35,619 nt of DNA from Planctomycetota bacterium (GCA_027297745.1 JAPUHK010000289.1:1-35619); one strand, 5' to 3'. Counted from the first letter of the stretch, positions 16,232 to 30,102 are shown. The notes: a model not told the origin generated them from the letters alone. Program-made: numbers and translations.

Positions 16232-17074
16232 CTACTTCTGATGCGCTCCCTTCTTGCGCCCCTTCAAGATCCGCTTCGTGGAGTTCTTCCGCGGGGAACG
16301 GGTCTTCCCGCCCTTGGCCAGCACACCGCTGAACGAGACCGGGTGACGGCCGCCGGCCCGGCGTCCTTCACCACCGCCCATCGGGTGAGCAACCGGATTC
16401 ATCGCGCTGCCGCGCACCTTCGGCCGCCGGCCCAACCAGCGATTGCGGCCGGCCTTGCCGATCTTGATCAGGTTGTTCTCGACGTTCCCGATCTGCCCGA
16501 TCGTCGCCCGGCAACGGGTGTTGAGCTTCATCACGGTGCCGGACGGCAGGAGCACGGTGGCCCACTTGCCGTCGCGCGCCTGCAGCTGCGCCGCGCCGCC
16601 GGCGGCGCGTACCAACTGGCCGCCGCGCCCGGGCACCATCTCCACGTTGTGGATCTGCAGCCCGACCGGGATGTCCTTCAGCTCCATGCAGTTGCCCGGC
16701 TTGGGCTCCGCGTCGGATCCGTTGGACACCACGGTGCCGACCGTCAGCCCCAGCGGCGCCAGGATGTAGCGCTTCTCCCCGTCCGCGTAGTGCAGCAGCG
16801 CGATGCGGCACGTGCGGTTCGGGTCGTACTCGATCGCGGCCACGCGGGCGGGGATGCCGTCCTTGCGCCGCTTGAAGTCGATCACCCGGTAGCGGCGCTT
16901 GTGGCCCCCGCCGCGCCGACGCTGCGTCATGCGGCCGAGGTTGTTGCGTCCGCCTGTGCGCTTCAGCGGCCGCAGCAACGACTTCTCCGGCTTCTTCTTG
17001 GTGAGGTCGCTGAAGTCCGCGACGCTTCCGCCGCGGCGGCCGGGGCTCGTGGGTTTGAAGGACTTGATCGCCAT
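16232..17074 (-). CDS. rplB: 50S ribosomal protein L2
   Basis: L2 is a primary 23S rRNA binder next to the peptidyl-transferase centre. The OB and SH3-like domains are complete ([60 protein letters not shown]). In the C-terminal loop the near-universal VDHPHGGGEGR is [11 protein letters not shown] here. His230 (E. coli His229) is kept, but the preceding Asp is Ala229 and the second His is Met232. It has 280 residues from the ATG at 17074. A longer frame upstream overlaps rplW and is unrelated. Confidence 0.97.
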   Translation of the reverse strand: MAIKSFKPTSPGRRGGSVADFSDLTKKKPEKSLLRPLKRTGGRNNLGRMTQRRRGGGHKRRYRVIDFKRRKDGIPARVAAIEYDPNRTCRIALLHYADGEKRYILAPLGLTVGTVVSNGSDAEPKPGNCMELKDIPVGLQIHNVEMVPGRGGQLVRAAGGAAQLQARDGKWATVLLPSGTVMKLNTRCRATIGQIGNVENNLIKIGKAGRNRWLGRRPKVRGSAMNPVAHPMGGGEGRRAGGRHPVSFSGVLAKGGKTRSPRKNSTKRILKGRKKGAHQK

Positions 17075-17105
17075 TGCGCCAGTTTCCCGTGGGGGCAGGG
17101 CCCGA

Positions 17106-17399
17106 CTAGTAGTAGTCCTCGATCGTGTTCCCTTCGCGCAGCACCACGATCGCCTTCTTCCAGTTGGGCCGCACACCGATATGGCGCCCGGTGCGCTTGC
17201 GCTTGCCGATCACCATCTGCGTGCGTACTGTCTTCACCTTGACCTTGAACATGGTCTCGACGGCCCTGCGGATCTGCACCTTGTTCGCCCGGATGTCGAC
17301 CTCGAACGGGTAGGCGCGGTGGCGCTCGACCATCCGCAGGCCCTTCTCCGTCACGCGCGGGCGCCGCAGGATGTGGCGCGGTGCGTCCAGGTTAGGCAT
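17106..17399 (-). CDS. rplW: 50S ribosomal protein L23
   Basis: L23 is at the exit tunnel and docks trigger factor and SRP. Blocks seen are [38 protein letters not shown] and [20 protein letters not shown]. It has 97 residues. The ATG lies eight bases inside the end of rplD. A 31-base gap follows before rplB, one of the few small gaps in this cluster. Confidence 0.95.
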   Translation of the reverse strand: MPNLDAPRHILRRPRVTEKGLRMVERHRAYPFEVDIRANKVQIRRAVETMFKVKVKTVRTQMVIGKRKRTGRHIGVRPNWKKAIVVLREGNTIEDYY

Positions 17400-18021
17400 C
17401 GCCGTAGCGCTCCTCCAGCTTGCGCAACGCCGCCTCGTCGAAGATCAGTATCTGCTGGCGCAGCACATCGTACGCGTTGAGATCGTCCACGACACAGTAG
17501 GCCGACCGCGGGATGTTGCGGCACGAACGCCGCACGCTCTCGGCGTGCTCCGCGGGGATCACGAGGAAGGAACCGCTCACCTCGAGCTGCTGCAGCAGGC
17601 CCACGAAGTTGCGCGTGCTGGGTCTTTGGAAGTCGAACTTCTCGACTACGCGGAACTCGGCGTCGTCGAGCTTGGCGCGCAGGGCAGAGCGCAGCGCGAC
17701 GCGCCGCGCACGCGCGGGCAGGTGGTAGCTGTAGTCGCGCGGGCTAGGGCCGTGCGCGACGCCCCCGCCGCGGAAGATATTCGCCTTGCGCGAGCCGTGG
17801 CGTGCGCCGCCCGTGCCCTTCTGGCGGTAGATCTTGGCGGTCGTGCCCTTGATCTTCGCGCGGTTGCGCGTGGCGTGCGTGCCGGTGCGCCGGCGCGCCT
17901 CGGTCATGAGCACGATCTCCTTCAAGAGCACGCGGCGCGTGCGCTTGGCGAACACGTCGGGATCGACGTCGCGGTCCTTGAGCGCGCCCGAAGCGGTGAG
18001 GAACGGAACGGAAACGGCCAC
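17392..18021 (-). CDS. rplD: 50S ribosomal protein L4
   Basis: L4 projects a long loop to the exit tunnel and in E. coli also represses the S10 operon. Conserved parts are the loop region ([60 protein letters not shown]) and the globular domain ending in [20 protein letters not shown]. It has 209 residues. The start is a GTG at 18021, one base after the rpsJ stop, with AAGG six bases upstream inside rpsJ. In the standard S10 operon rplC (L3) should stand between rpsJ and rplD, and it is missing here. Confidence 0.96.
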   Translation of the reverse strand: MAVSVPFLTASGALKDRDVDPDVFAKRTRRVLLKEIVLMTEARRRTGTHATRNRAKIKGTTAKIYRQKGTGGARHGSRKANIFRGGGVAHGPSPRDYSYHLPARARRVALRSALRAKLDDAEFRVVEKFDFQRPSTRNFVGLLQQLEVSGSFLVIPAEHAESVRRSCRNIPRSAYCVVDDLNAYDVLRQQILIFDEAALRKLEERYGDA

Positions 18022-18022
18022 G

Positions 18023-18328
18023 TCAGACCTTGATCCGAATGTCCACGCCCGCGGGCATGTTGAGCTTGCTCAAAGCGTCAACCGTCTTCGCGGTGGGATC
18101 GGAGATGTAGATCAGCCGCTTGTGCGTGCGGATCTCGAACTGCTCGCGCGATTTCTTGTCGATGTGCGGAGAGCGCAAGACGGTGTAGCGCTCGATCCGC
18201 GTCGGCAGCGGGACGGGACCTGCAACGCTTGCACCGGTGCGCTTCGCCGTTTCGACGATTTCGATCGCGGAGGTGTCCAACGACTCGTGGTCGTAGGCCT
18301 CCATGCGGATCTTGATCATTTCGTCCAT
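18023..18328 (-). CDS. rpsJ: 30S ribosomal protein S10 (NusE)
   Basis: S10 is in the 30S head and, as NusE, links NusG to the ribosome and to antitermination complexes. The 101 residues include [40 protein letters not shown] and the C-terminal [13 protein letters not shown]. The ATG at 18328 is chosen because family similarity begins there; in-frame codons further upstream lie in the leader. The SD is weak (GAAG five bases upstream). It is the first gene of the S10 cluster and probably has its own promoter at 18432-18460. Confidence 0.95.
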   Translation of the reverse strand: MDEMIKIRMEAYDHESLDTSAIEIVETAKRTGASVAGPVPLPTRIERYTVLRSPHIDKKSREQFEIRTHKRLIYISDPTAKTVDALSKLNMPAGVDIRIKV

Positions 18329-18431
18329 GGATTCTTCGAGATACGGCGGAAAAACGGGGCCCCAACGGGGGTTCGGGACGTGGGTTGCGGCCGTTTGCGC
18401 GTTCCGAGCCCGCCCTAGGGCGAAGCAGACC

Positions 18432-18460
18432 AAACTACCGGAGCCCATGGGGGCTGTCAA
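18432..18460 (-). promoter_or_regulatory. Candidate sigma-70 promoter and leader of the S10 cluster
   Basis: On the minus strand TTGACA (18455-18460, perfect -35) is followed by a 17-base spacer and TAGTTT (18432-18437, a 3 of 6 match to TATAAT). Transcription would begin near 18425, leaving a leader of about 97 bases before rpsJ. The leader contains the palindrome CGCCCTAGGGCG (18411-18422), a CCCC-CGTT-GGGG stem-loop, and a run of five T just after it. E. coli uses L4-dependent attenuation in the same place; a comparable role here is a guess. Just upstream a six-base-pair stem (18470-18496) follows the fusA stop without a T run on this strand. Confidence 0.5.
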
Positions 18461-18506
18461 CGAAGGCCGCCGCCCCGAAAGCCGGTTTATGGGCGGGTTT
18501 TCAGGG

Positions 18507-20573
18507 TCAGAAGAGCAGCTTCTCGCTGAGCTCCGGAGGTACCGGCTGGTACCCGGTCGGCTCGAGGGCGTGGCTGGCCCTCCCCTGGCTCAGGCTGCGT
18601 AGCTGCGTGGTGTAACCGAAGAGCTCGGACATGGGCGCCGTGGCCGTCAGCGTTCGCAAATCCCCCTCCCCCATTTCGGTGCCACGGATCTGGGCCCGGC
18701 GGCGGTTCAGGTCACCCAGGATCTCCCCGGTGAACTCGCCGGGGGTGTGCACCTCGACCCGCATGATCGGCTCCAGCAGCACCCGCCCGCCCTTGTCGAC
18801 CGCCTGCTCGAAGCCGCGCGCGGCCGCCGCCTCGAAGGCCAGCTCCGTGGCCTGCCCCTCGCGGGTCGCGGCCTGGACCACCCGGATGCGCAGACCGATC
18901 AGGGGCCAGCCGACGCCGGCACCGGCCCGGGCAGCGTCGGTCAGCGACCTTTCCAGCATCCCGTGGAAGGCCTGCGGCACCGCCAGCTGCGCCGACGGCT
19001 CCCACCCCACATGCACTCCCATGCCCTCCCGTGCCGGGAGCGGCTCGACCTCGAGCACCACCCGCGCGTAGTGGCTGCGCGTACTGGTCTCCTGGTCGAA
19101 GACACCGACTCCGCGGCCGGGCCCGGAGACCGTTTGCCGGTACGAGACGCGCGGGCTGCCGATGTTCGCGTCCATCTGGAAGTCGCGCCGCATGCGGTTC
19201 TTGAGCACCTCCAGGTGCAGTTCCCCCATGCCGGACATGATCGTCTGGCCCGTCTCGGGATCCTCGTGTACTTCGAAGGTCGGGTCGTCCTTGGCGAGGC
19301 GGCGCAGCACCTCCGCGAGCCGGTCACGGTCGGCCGAGCTTTTGGGCTCGATGGCCATCGAGATCACCGTCTCCGGGAAGCGCATCCGCTCGAACAGGAT
19401 CGGGTTCGACTTCAGGCACAAGGTGTCGCCGGTCACGGCGAACTTGAGCCCGACGGTCGCCGCGATGTCGCCGGCGCGCGCCTCCGCGATGCGCTCCCGC
19501 TGCCCGGCGTGCATGCGGTACAGCTGCTGGACGCGCTCCCCCCGCTTGACGCGGGGGTTGTACACGTGGCCGTTCTCATGCAGCGTGCCGCTGTAAATGC
19601 GCATGTATGTGAGATCCCCGTGGCGGCTGCTGAAGCTCTTGAAGACCAGCGCGCTTAGAGGACCCGCCGGGTCGATCGGCCGCGTTTCGGGCTCCCCCGT
19701 CTCGGGGTGTACGCCGGTCGGCGGCGCTACCTCGTCGGGCGCGGGCAGATAGGCCAGCACGGCGTCCAGCAGGGGTTGGATGCCCTTGTTGCGCAGCGCC
19801 GAGCCGGCGAAAACGGGGAAGAAAGCGCCCGAGAGCGTGGCCCGGCGGATGCCGGCCGCGAGCAGCTCCGCATCGACCTCCTCGTCGGCCAGGTAGCGTT
19901 CGGCGACGGCCTCGTCCGACTCCCCCACGGCCGCCACCAAGTCTATGCGGCGGATGGACACTTCGGCCTCGAGGTCAGCGGGCACCGCCCCCTCCGTGAA
20001 GGTCTCGCCGAGGCCCTCCGCCTCCCACACGAACGCACGCTCCGTGACGAGGTCGACCACGCCGCGGAACTCCTTCTCGGTCCCGATCGGGATCTGGCAG
20101 GGCAGCGCGAAGGCGCCCAGGCGTTGCACGATGGACGCCACCGAGCGCTCGAACGACGCGCCCGGGCGGTCCAGCTTGTTCACGAAGCAGATGCGTGGAA
20201 CCTTGTAGCGCTCGGCTTGCCGCCACACCGTCTCGCTCTGCGCCTCCACGCCGTGCACGCCGTCGAAGATCACCACGGCGCCGTCCAGCACCCGTAGGCT
20301 GCGCTCCACCTCCGCCGTGAAATCCACATGGCCCGGCGTGTCGATCAGGTTGACCGTGTGGTCCTTCCAGTGGAAGGTCGTCGCGGCGGCGGTGATCGTG
20401 ATACCGCGCTCCTGCTCCTCCGCCATCCAGTCCATCTTGGCGGCGCCCTCGTGCACCTCGCCGATGCGGTGCTCCTTGCCGGAGTAGTACAGGATACGCT
20501 CCGTGACGGTGGTCTTGCCCGCGTCGATGTGCGCGATGATGCCGATGTTGCGCGTGCGGCCGAGCTCGCTCAT
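18507..20573 (-). CDS. fusA: Elongation factor G
   Basis: EF-G is the GTPase that drives translocation and, with RRF, ribosome recycling. G1 is AHIDAGKT (14-21), switch I contains ERGITI, G3 is DTPGH (78-82) and G4 is NKLD (132-135), where most bacterial EF-G proteins have NKMD. Domains II-V follow, with GMGELHLEV in domain III and [20 protein letters not shown] at the end. The 688-residue length is normal. It resembles canonical EF-G most in the first 130 residues, while some blocks ([19 protein letters not shown]) are also like the spd/mitochondrial EF-G branch, so its subfamily is open. GGAGG lies seven bases before the ATG. A perfect six-base-pair stem-loop (20618-20634) sits in the 81-base gap after rpsG. 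Confidence 0.95.
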   Translation of the reverse strand: MSELGRTRNIGIIAHIDAGKTTVTERILYYSGKEHRIGEVHEGAAKMDWMAEEQERGITITAAATTFHWKDHTVNLIDTPGHVDFTAEVERSLRVLDGAVVIFDGVHGVEAQSETVWRQAERYKVPRICFVNKLDRPGASFERSVASIVQRLGAFALPCQIPIGTEKEFRGVVDLVTERAFVWEAEGLGETFTEGAVPADLEAEVSIRRIDLVAAVGESDEAVAERYLADEEVDAELLAAGIRRATLSGAFFPVFAGSALRNKGIQPLLDAVLAYLPAPDEVAPPTGVHPETGEPETRPIDPAGPLSALVFKSFSSRHGDLTYMRIYSGTLHENGHVYNPRVKRGERVQQLYRMHAGQRERIAEARAGDIAATVGLKFAVTGDTLCLKSNPILFERMRFPETVISMAIEPKSSADRDRLAEVLRRLAKDDPTFEVHEDPETGQTIMSGMGELHLEVLKNRMRRDFQMDANIGSPRVSYRQTVSGPGRGVGVFDQETSTRSHYARVVLEVEPLPAREGMGVHVGWEPSAQLAVPQAFHGMLERSLTDAARAGAGVGWPLIGLRIRVVQAATREGQATELAFEAAAARGFEQAVDKGGRVLLEPIMRVEVHTPGEFTGEILGDLNRRRAQIRGTEMGEGDLRTLTATAPMSELFGYTTQLRSLSQGRASHALEPTGYQPVPPELSEKLLF

Positions 20574-20654
20574 CGCACGCCCTCCGAGAGCCGGGGCAGC
20601 GGATGAGGAGGGTCGGAATCCGAGTCCATCGGATCGGGCCGGAGCTGGGGCCTG

Positions 20655-21128
20655 CTACCAGGCGAAGTGGGCGAAGGCCTTGTTCGCCTCAGCCATCTTG
20701 TGGACGTTCTCGCGGGTGTGCATCGCCGAACCCTCGCCGTTGTAGGCGGCGATCAGCTCGTCCGCCAGGGCGCGCGCCAGGGGGCGCCCCTTCTTGCCGC
20801 GCGCGGCGCTCAGGACCCAACGGATGGCGAGCATCTGGGCGCGGCGGTAGCTGACCTCGGTCGGCACCTGGTAGGTGGCGCCGCCGACACGCTTGCTGCG
20901 CACCTGGATCAGCGGGCGCACGTTGTTGAGCGCCTGCGTAAAGACCTCGACCGGATCCTTGTCCTTCATACGCTGAGCGACGAGGTCGAGGGCACCGTAG
21001 ACGATCGCCTGCGCGGTCGTCTTCTTGCCGCCGAGCATGACGGAGTTGGTGAACTTCGACAGAAGCACGTTCTCGTGGCGCGGATCGGGACGCAGATACT
21101 TGGCGGTCGAGTCGTACTTGCGCGGCAT
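20655..21128 (-). CDS. rpsG: 30S ribosomal protein S7
   Basis: S7 nucleates 30S head assembly and lines the E site. The 157 residues show VLLSKFTNSVMLGGKKTTAQ, ALNNVRPLIQVRSKRVGGAT, YQVPTEVSYRRAQMLAIRWV and the C-terminal MAEANKAFAHFAW. The ATG overlaps the rpsL stop by one base (TAATG). It stands between rpsL and fusA as in the str operon. Confidence 0.98.
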   Translation of the reverse strand: MPRKYDSTAKYLRPDPRHENVLLSKFTNSVMLGGKKTTAQAIVYGALDLVAQRMKDKDPVEVFTQALNNVRPLIQVRSKRVGGATYQVPTEVSYRRAQMLAIRWVLSAARGKKGRPLARALADELIAAYNGEGSAMHTRENVHKMAEANKAFAHFAW

Positions 21129-21499
21129 TACTTGGGCCTCTTGGTGCCGTACTTCGAGCGGCCCCGGCGGCGGTCGTCGACGCCGCTCGTGTCCAGCGTG
21201 CCGCGGATCACATGGTAGCGCACGCCCGGAAGGTCGCGCACGCGGCCGCCACGCACGAGCACGATGCTGTGCTCCTGCAGGTTGTGCCCTTCACCCGGAA
21301 TGTAGGCGGTGATCTCTTTCCCGTTGCTCAGCCGCACCCTGGCGATCTTGCGCAGGGCCGAGTTGGGCTTCTTGGGGGTCATGGTCTTGACCTGCAGGCA
21401 GACCCCGCGCTTCTGCGGGCAGCGGTCCAGCGCCGGGGACTTGCTGCGGTAGATCTTGTCCTTCCGGCCATGTCGGATGAGTTGGTTGATCGTCGGCAT
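21128..21499 (-). CDS. rpsL: 30S ribosomal protein S12
   Basis: S12 is at the decoding centre. The sequence has the streptomycin-site block [20 protein letters not shown] with wild-type lysine, and the second site [20 protein letters not shown], which includes the Asp that RimO methylthiolates in other bacteria. It has 123 residues, all typical. There is no clear ribosome-binding site. The nearest promoter-like sequence would give a transcript with a very short 5' leader. Confidence 0.97.
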   Translation of the reverse strand: MPTINQLIRHGRKDKIYRSKSPALDRCPQKRGVCLQVKTMTPKKPNSALRKIARVRLSNGKEITAYIPGEGHNLQEHSIVLVRGGRVRDLPGVRYHVIRGTLDTSGVDDRRRGRSKYGTKRPK

Positions 21500-21513
21500 A
21501 TCGAGAATCCGGG

Positions 21514-21543
21514 AGTATACAAGTCAGGGCGATCGGCTGTTAG
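21514..21543 (-). promoter_or_regulatory. Weak candidate promoter upstream of rpsL
   Basis: On the minus strand CTAACA (21538-21543, 4 of 6 to TTGACA) and TATACT (21514-21519, 5 of 6 to TATAAT) are separated by 18 bases in the 96-base rpoC-rpsL gap. The start would fall near 21507, only about eight bases before the rpsL ATG, which fits the lack of a Shine-Dalgarno sequence but is unusual. It may equally be chance. Confidence 0.35.
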
Positions 21544-21561
21544 CTCTCATCAACACCAGCC

Positions 21562-21578
21562 GACAGCCCATGGCTGTC
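21562..21578 (-). terminator. Stem-loop after rpoC
   Basis: The perfect inverted repeat GACAGCC-ATG-GGCTGTC (seven base pairs, three-base loop) begins 17 bases past the rpoC stop. No T run follows on the minus strand, so it is at most a partial terminator or an RNA-processing or 3'-end-stabilising structure between rpoC and the str genes. Confidence 0.4.
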
Positions 21579-21595
21579 ACTTCTGGGTCGCCCCC

Positions 21596-24500
21596 CTAGG
21601 CTACGGCCTCCCCTCCCGGTAGCTCCGGCGGCGGCTCCGCGCCGAAGGGCTCGGGCAGGTCGGCGAAACCCGCTTCTTCCAGGGAAATGTTGCGCTTGAG
21701 GCGCGCCAGGCTGTAGTGGCGGAAGCCGGTCCCCGCGGGGATCTGGTGCCCTAGGATGACGTTCTCCTTGAGGCCCCGCAACGGGTCCGTGCGGCCCGCC
21801 AGGGCCGCCTCGGTCAGCACTTTGGTGGTCTCCTGAAAGGAGGCCGCCGAGATGAAGGAGTCGGACTGCAGCGACGCCTTCGTGATGCCGAGCAGCATCG
21901 GCGTGGCGCGCGCAGGCCTTCCGTTCTCCTCGATGACCGCCTTGTTGGCCCTGCGGAACGTGAACTTGTCCGCCACCGAGCCCGGCAGGAACTCGGTGTC
22001 GCCCGGGTCCTCGATGTTCACCTTGCGCATCATCTGGGCCACGATGATCTCGATGTGCTTGTCGTTGATGGTCACGTTCTGGGAGCGGTAGACGTTCTTC
22101 ACCTCGCGGTTCAGGTACTGCTGGACCGCCTCCTCGCCCGTGATGCGCAGGATGTCGTGCGGCACGTGCGGCCCCTCGGTCAGGGGCTCGCCCGAACGCA
22201 CGCGGTCACCGTTATGCACGAGCAGGTGCTTGCCCTGCGGGATCAGGTGCTCCTTCTCGATCCCGGTGTCCGAGATCACGCGCAGGATGCGCTTGCCGCG
22301 GCGCTTCTCGCCGAGCTCGACCACGCCCTCGATCTCGGACATGACCGCGGGGTCCTTGGGCTTGCGCGCCTCGAACAGCTCGGTCACGCGCGGCAGGCCG
22401 CCCGTGATGTCCTGCGTGCCGGTGATCTCGCGCGGCGTCTTGGCGATCAGCGTTCCGGCCTTGATGTGCTGGCCGTCGTCGACCTCCAGGTAGGCGCGCT
22501 CGGGAATCGGGTACAGCGCCAGCGGGTGGTCGTCCGCGTCCACGATCAAGACCTGCGGATGGAGGTCGCCCTTGTGCTCGACGATCATCATGCGGCGAAC
22601 GCCGGAGGCCTCGTCGATCTCCTCCTTCACCGTCTTGCCTTCGACGATCTCGTCGTAGCGCACGGTGCCTTCCATCTCGCAGATGATCGGGATATGGTGC
22701 GGGTCCCAGCGGACGAGGATCTGCTTCTGCTCCACCACGTCCCCGGGCTGGACGAACATCACCGCGCCGGCCGGCACGAGGTGGCGGTCCACTTCGCGGC
22801 CCTGCTCGTCCTCGATGAGGATCTCGCCGTTACGGTTGAGGCAGACTCTCTGGCCCTTGTCGTTCTTGACCACCTTGAGCTTGTCGAAGCGCACGACGCC
22901 CTGGAAGCGCGTGCGGATCTCGGCCTCCTCGACCAGCTTGTGCGCGGTTCCGCCGATGTGGAACGTACGCATCGTGAGCTGCGTGCCCGGCTCGCCGATG
23001 GACTGCGCCGCGATGATGCCCACCGCGAGCCCCATCTCGACCATCTTGCCGCGGCTCAGATCCATGCCGTAGCAGCGCTGGCAAATGCCCAGCGGGGCCT
23101 CGCAGATCAAAGGGCTGCGCACGCGGATCTTCTCGTAGCCCATGGACTCCGTGCGCCGCGCGATCGCCTCCGTGATCAGCTCGTTCTCCTGGACGATGAC
23201 CTCGTCCGTGACCACGTCGACGATCGTGTCGCGCGCGACGCGGCCCGTGATGTTCTGGGCCAGCGTCACCTCGATTTTGTCGCCCTTGTAGACGACGCCC
23301 TTGCTGATGCCGTTGAGCGTGCCGCAGTCCGCCAAGGTGATGACGACGTTCTGGGCCACGTCGGCCAGCTTGCGCGTCAGGTAGCCGGAGTCGGCCGTCT
23401 TGAGCGCCGTGTCGGCCAGTCCCTTGCGGGCGCCGTGCGTCGAGGAGAAGTACTCGAGCACCTTCAGCCCCTCGCGGAAGTTCGACTTGATCGGCGTCTC
23501 GATGATCTTGCCCGACGGCTTGGCCATCAGGCCGCGCATGCCGGCCAGCTGCCGGATCTGCTCCACCGATCCGCGCGCGCCCGTGTCCGCCATCAGGTAG
23601 ATGGGGTTCAGGTAGGGCTTGCCGTCGCGCGTGTCGGCCTTGAGCTCGACCATCATCTCCTTACCGATGTTCTCGCGGGCGGACGTCCAGCAGTCGACGA
23701 TCTGGTTGTAGCGCTCGCCCTCGGTGATCACGCCCAAGCGGAAGTTCTTCTCGATCGTGTCGACCTCCTCCTGGGCCTTGTCGATGATCTCCTCTTTGCG
23801 GCGCGGCGTGCGCATGTCGTCCTTGGCGAAGCTGAGACCGGCGCGGGTGGCCGCCTTGAAGCCGAGGTCCTTCACGTTGTCGAGCAGCTCGAGCGTCGCG
23901 TTCCGTCCGAGGATGCGGTGACAGTCGCTGATGACCGCCTGCAGGCCCTTCTTGCCCAGGGAGAAGTTGTAGAAGGGCATCTCCAGCGGCAGGATGTCGT
24001 TGAACACGACGCGCCCCATGGTGGTCTCGATCCGACTCCCAGGCTGTTCGGCCTCGTTGTCCAGCGCCGTCTGCACGAGCTTGCCTTTCGGCAGGCGCAG
24101 GCGGATGCGGGAAAGCAGGTGGAGCTTGCCCGTGCCGTAGGCCAGGAACGTCTCTTCGACGCGGCCGAACGCCGGCATCCCCGGCTCGCCCGTCTTGTGA
24201 TCCGTCGTCAGATAGCCGATGCCCAGCACGATGTCCTGGCTGGGCGCGATAATCGGGTTGCCGTCGGCGGGCGAGAAGATGTTGTGCGAAGCCAGCATGA
24301 GCGTCGAGGCCTCGATCTGCGCCTCGTAGCTCAGCGGCAGGTGCACCGCCATCTGGTCGCCGTCGAAGTCCGCGTTGAAGCCCGTGCAGACCAGCGGGTG
24401 CACGCGGATCGCGTTGCCTTCCACGAGCACCGGCTGGAAGGCCTGGATGCCCATGCGGTGCAGCGTGGGGGCGCGGTTGAGCAGCACGGGATGGTGCTGG

Positions 24501-25732
24501 ATGACCTCCTCGAGGATGTCCCAGACGTGCTCCTCGCGGCGCTCGAGCATCTTCTTGGCGCTCTTGATCGTGTCCGCCAGCCCCATCTCCTTGAGGCGCC
24601 GGATGATGAAGGGCTGGTAGAGCTCCAGCGCGATCTTCTTGGGCAGGCCGCACTGGTTGAGCTTGAGGTCCGGGCCGACCACGATCACCGAACGGGCGCT
24701 GTAGTCGACGCGCTTGCCGAGCAGGTTCTCGCGGAAGCGCCCCTGCTTGCCCTTGATCATGTCGGTCAGCGACTTCAAAGGCCGGTTCGAGGAGCCCAGC
24801 ACCGGGCGGCGGCAGCGGTTGTTGTCGAACAGCGCGTCCACCGACTGCTGTAGCATGCGCTTCTCGTTGCGGATGATGACCTCCGGCGCGTTGAGGTCCA
24901 GCAGCTTCTTCAAGCGGTTGTTGCGGTTGATCAGGCGCCGGTACAGGTCGTTCAGGTCGCTCGTGGCGAAGTTGCCGCTCTCCAGCAGCACGAGCGGTCG
25001 CAGGTCCGGCGGGATGACCGGGATGCCGTCCAGCACGAGCCACTCGGGCCGGTTGTCCGACTCCCGCAGCGCATCCACCAGCTTGAGGCGCTTGATGATG
25101 TCCTTCTGGCGCTGCTTGCTGCGCGTGGTCAACAGCTCCGCGCGCAGCTCGCCGCTCAGCTCGTCGAGGTCGAGCCGCTTGAGCAGCTCGCGCAGCGCTT
25201 CGCCGCCCATGGCCGCCTCGAAGGCGTCACCGTACTTGAGGCGGCACTCCTGGTACTGCTTCTCCGTCAGCAGCTGCAGGGCCACGAGCGGCGTGTCGCC
25301 GGGGTCGATCACCACGTAGTCCTGGAAGTAGACCACGCGCTCCAGCGCGCTGGTCTTCATGCCCAGCAGCGTCCCGATACGCGAGGGCATGGCCTTCAGG
25401 AACCAGATGTGCACGACCGGCGCCGCGAGGCTGATATGCCCCATGCGCTTGCGGCGCACGCGCGAGTGCGTGACCTTGACGCCGCAGCGGTCGCAAATGA
25501 TGCCCTTGTGCTTGATGCCCTTGTACTTGCCGCAGCTGCACTCCCAGTCCCGTTCCGGGCCGAAGATGCGCTCGCAAAAGAGTCCGTCCTTCTCGGAGCG
25601 GTAGGTGCGGTAGTTGATCGTCTCGGGCTTGGTCACTTCGCCGTACGACCAGGAGCGGATGTCCTCGGGGGACGCCAGCCGGATCTTCACGGCGCTGTAG
25701 TCGTTGATGCGGTTGTAAAGTCCTTCGACCAT
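21596..25732 (-). CDS. rpoC: DNA-directed RNA polymerase subunit beta'
   Basis: RpoC carries the catalytic magnesium site and the clamp. The zinc ribbon is at Cys65, Cys67, Cys80 and Cys83. The catalytic motif [12 protein letters not shown] begins at residue 453 with the three aspartates 455, 457 and 459. The second zinc site is formed by the Cys of LADCGTLNG and the cluster [11 protein letters not shown]. The C terminus includes [12 protein letters not shown]-like sequence ([12 protein letters not shown]) and an acidic proline-rich tail. At 1378 residues it is close to the E. coli length. The start codon is preceded by AGGAGGGGAGAGG, which overlaps the rpoB stop. Confidence 0.98.
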   Translation of the reverse strand: MVEGLYNRINDYSAVKIRLASPEDIRSWSYGEVTKPETINYRTYRSEKDGLFCERIFGPERDWECSCGKYKGIKHKGIICDRCGVKVTHSRVRRKRMGHISLAAPVVHIWFLKAMPSRIGTLLGMKTSALERVVYFQDYVVIDPGDTPLVALQLLTEKQYQECRLKYGDAFEAAMGGEALRELLKRLDLDELSGELRAELLTTRSKQRQKDIIKRLKLVDALRESDNRPEWLVLDGIPVIPPDLRPLVLLESGNFATSDLNDLYRRLINRNNRLKKLLDLNAPEVIIRNEKRMLQQSVDALFDNNRCRRPVLGSSNRPLKSLTDMIKGKQGRFRENLLGKRVDYSARSVIVVGPDLKLNQCGLPKKIALELYQPFIIRRLKEMGLADTIKSAKKMLERREEHVWDILEEVIQHHPVLLNRAPTLHRMGIQAFQPVLVEGNAIRVHPLVCTGFNADFDGDQMAVHLPLSYEAQIEASTLMLASHNIFSPADGNPIIAPSQDIVLGIGYLTTDHKTGEPGMPAFGRVEETFLAYGTGKLHLLSRIRLRLPKGKLVQTALDNEAEQPGSRIETTMGRVVFNDILPLEMPFYNFSLGKKGLQAVISDCHRILGRNATLELLDNVKDLGFKAATRAGLSFAKDDMRTPRRKEEIIDKAQEEVDTIEKNFRLGVITEGERYNQIVDCWTSARENIGKEMMVELKADTRDGKPYLNPIYLMADTGARGSVEQIRQLAGMRGLMAKPSGKIIETPIKSNFREGLKVLEYFSSTHGARKGLADTALKTADSGYLTRKLADVAQNVVITLADCGTLNGISKGVVYKGDKIEVTLAQNITGRVARDTIVDVVTDEVIVQENELITEAIARRTESMGYEKIRVRSPLICEAPLGICQRCYGMDLSRGKMVEMGLAVGIIAAQSIGEPGTQLTMRTFHIGGTAHKLVEEAEIRTRFQGVVRFDKLKVVKNDKGQRVCLNRNGEILIEDEQGREVDRHLVPAGAVMFVQPGDVVEQKQILVRWDPHHIPIICEMEGTVRYDEIVEGKTVKEEIDEASGVRRMMIVEHKGDLHPQVLIVDADDHPLALYPIPERAYLEVDDGQHIKAGTLIAKTPREITGTQDITGGLPRVTELFEARKPKDPAVMSEIEGVVELGEKRRGKRILRVISDTGIEKEHLIPQGKHLLVHNGDRVRSGEPLTEGPHVPHDILRITGEEAVQQYLNREVKNVYRSQNVTINDKHIEIIVAQMMRKVNIEDPGDTEFLPGSVADKFTFRRANKAVIEENGRPARATPMLLGITKASLQSDSFISAASFQETTKVLTEAALAGRTDPLRGLKENVILGHQIPAGTGFRHYSLARLKRNISLEEAGFADLPEPFGAEPPPELPGGEAVA

Positions 25733-25747
25733 GGTTCCTCTCCCCTC

Positions 25748-29434
<3,687 letters not shown>

Positions 29435-29446
29435 GTTTGCGGGAGC

Positions 29447-29620
29447 CTCCGCTGCGGAGACCGTCTGGTTCCGGCCCTAGAGGGGAACGTCCCGGGCCGG
29501 GAGGTTGGAGTACGGGATGCGGAGCGCACCGTTCCGCCGCGTTTCTCGGTCCAAGGGGACCCTCTTCGCGGCGGCGTGATTCGCACGAAAACCCCTCCGG
29601 AGCTCAGTCCGGCGGGGGTT
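29447..29620 (-). promoter_or_regulatory. Structured rplL-rpoB intergenic leader with terminator-like hairpin
   Basis: The 217-base gap between rplL and rpoB is the longest inside the block and holds four inverted repeats. In transcription order they are: AACCCC..CCGGA/TCCGG.GGGGTT followed by TT (29588-29620, terminator-like with a short T run); CCGCCGCG/CGCGGCGG enclosing GGTCC/GGACC (29534-29574); CCGGCCC/GGGCCGG (29471-29500); and CTCCG/CGGAG (29447-29459), which covers the rpoB SD. E. coli has an attenuator and an RNase III site in the same gap, so partial termination or processing that sets the rplL:rpoB ratio is the likely role. That is inferred from position and structure. Confidence 0.5.
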
Positions 29621-29651
29621 CGCTAGCAACAAAAAAGCTTGCACTGGAGGC

Positions 29652-30056
29652 CTAGGCCAACTCGATCGTGGCGCCGGCGTCCTCCAGATCCTTCTTCATC
29701 TTCTCGGCTTCGTCCTTCGTGACGCCTTCCTTGACGTTGCCGGGCGCCTTGTCGACGACCGCCTTGGCCTCCTTGAGACCGAGCCCCGTCAGGGCGCGTA
29801 CGACCTTGATCACCTGGATCTTCTTGTCGCCCACTTCCTTGAGGACCACGTCGAAGGAGGTCTTCTCCTCTGCGGCCTCCTCGGCGGCCGCAGGCGCCGC
29901 CGCTACGGCCACGGGAGCCGCGGCGCTCACGCCCCAACGCTCCTCGAGGGCCTTGACGAGCTTCGCCGCCTGCCCGATGGGCAGCGCGTCCAGCTTCTGG
30001 AAGATCTCCTCCAGAGCGCTGTCGAGCTCTACCGTCTGCACGTTCTCGTCGGACAT
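29652..30056 (-). CDS. rplL: 50S ribosomal protein L7/L12
   Basis: L7/L12 is the multi-copy stalk protein that recruits translational GTPases. It has the N-terminal dimerisation domain ([20 protein letters not shown]), an Ala/Pro/Glu hinge ([20 protein letters not shown]) and the C-terminal domain with [20 protein letters not shown] and [20 protein letters not shown]. It has 134 residues. GGAGG lies just before the ATG, directly behind a perfect palindrome at 30069-30086. Confidence 0.97.
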   Translation of the reverse strand: MSDENVQTVELDSALEEIFQKLDALPIGQAAKLVKALEERWGVSAAAPVAVAAAPAAAEEAAEEKTSFDVVLKEVGDKKIQVIKVVRALTGLGLKEAKAVVDKAPGNVKEGVTKDEAEKMKKDLEDAGATIELA

Positions 30057-30068
30057 CGATTCCTCCGT

Positions 30069-30086
30069 GGGGGAACGCGTTCCCCC
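30069..30086. repeat. Perfect 18-bp palindrome between rplJ and rplL
   Basis: GGGGGAACGCGTTCCCCC is its own reverse complement. In RNA it gives a seven-base-pair stem with a CGCG loop, ending only a few bases before the GGAGG of rplL. It could modulate the very high rplL translation or serve as a processing site. There is no T run, so a terminator is unlikely. Confidence 0.55.
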
Positions 30087-30102
30087 GGTCTATGTCATTG
30101 CG

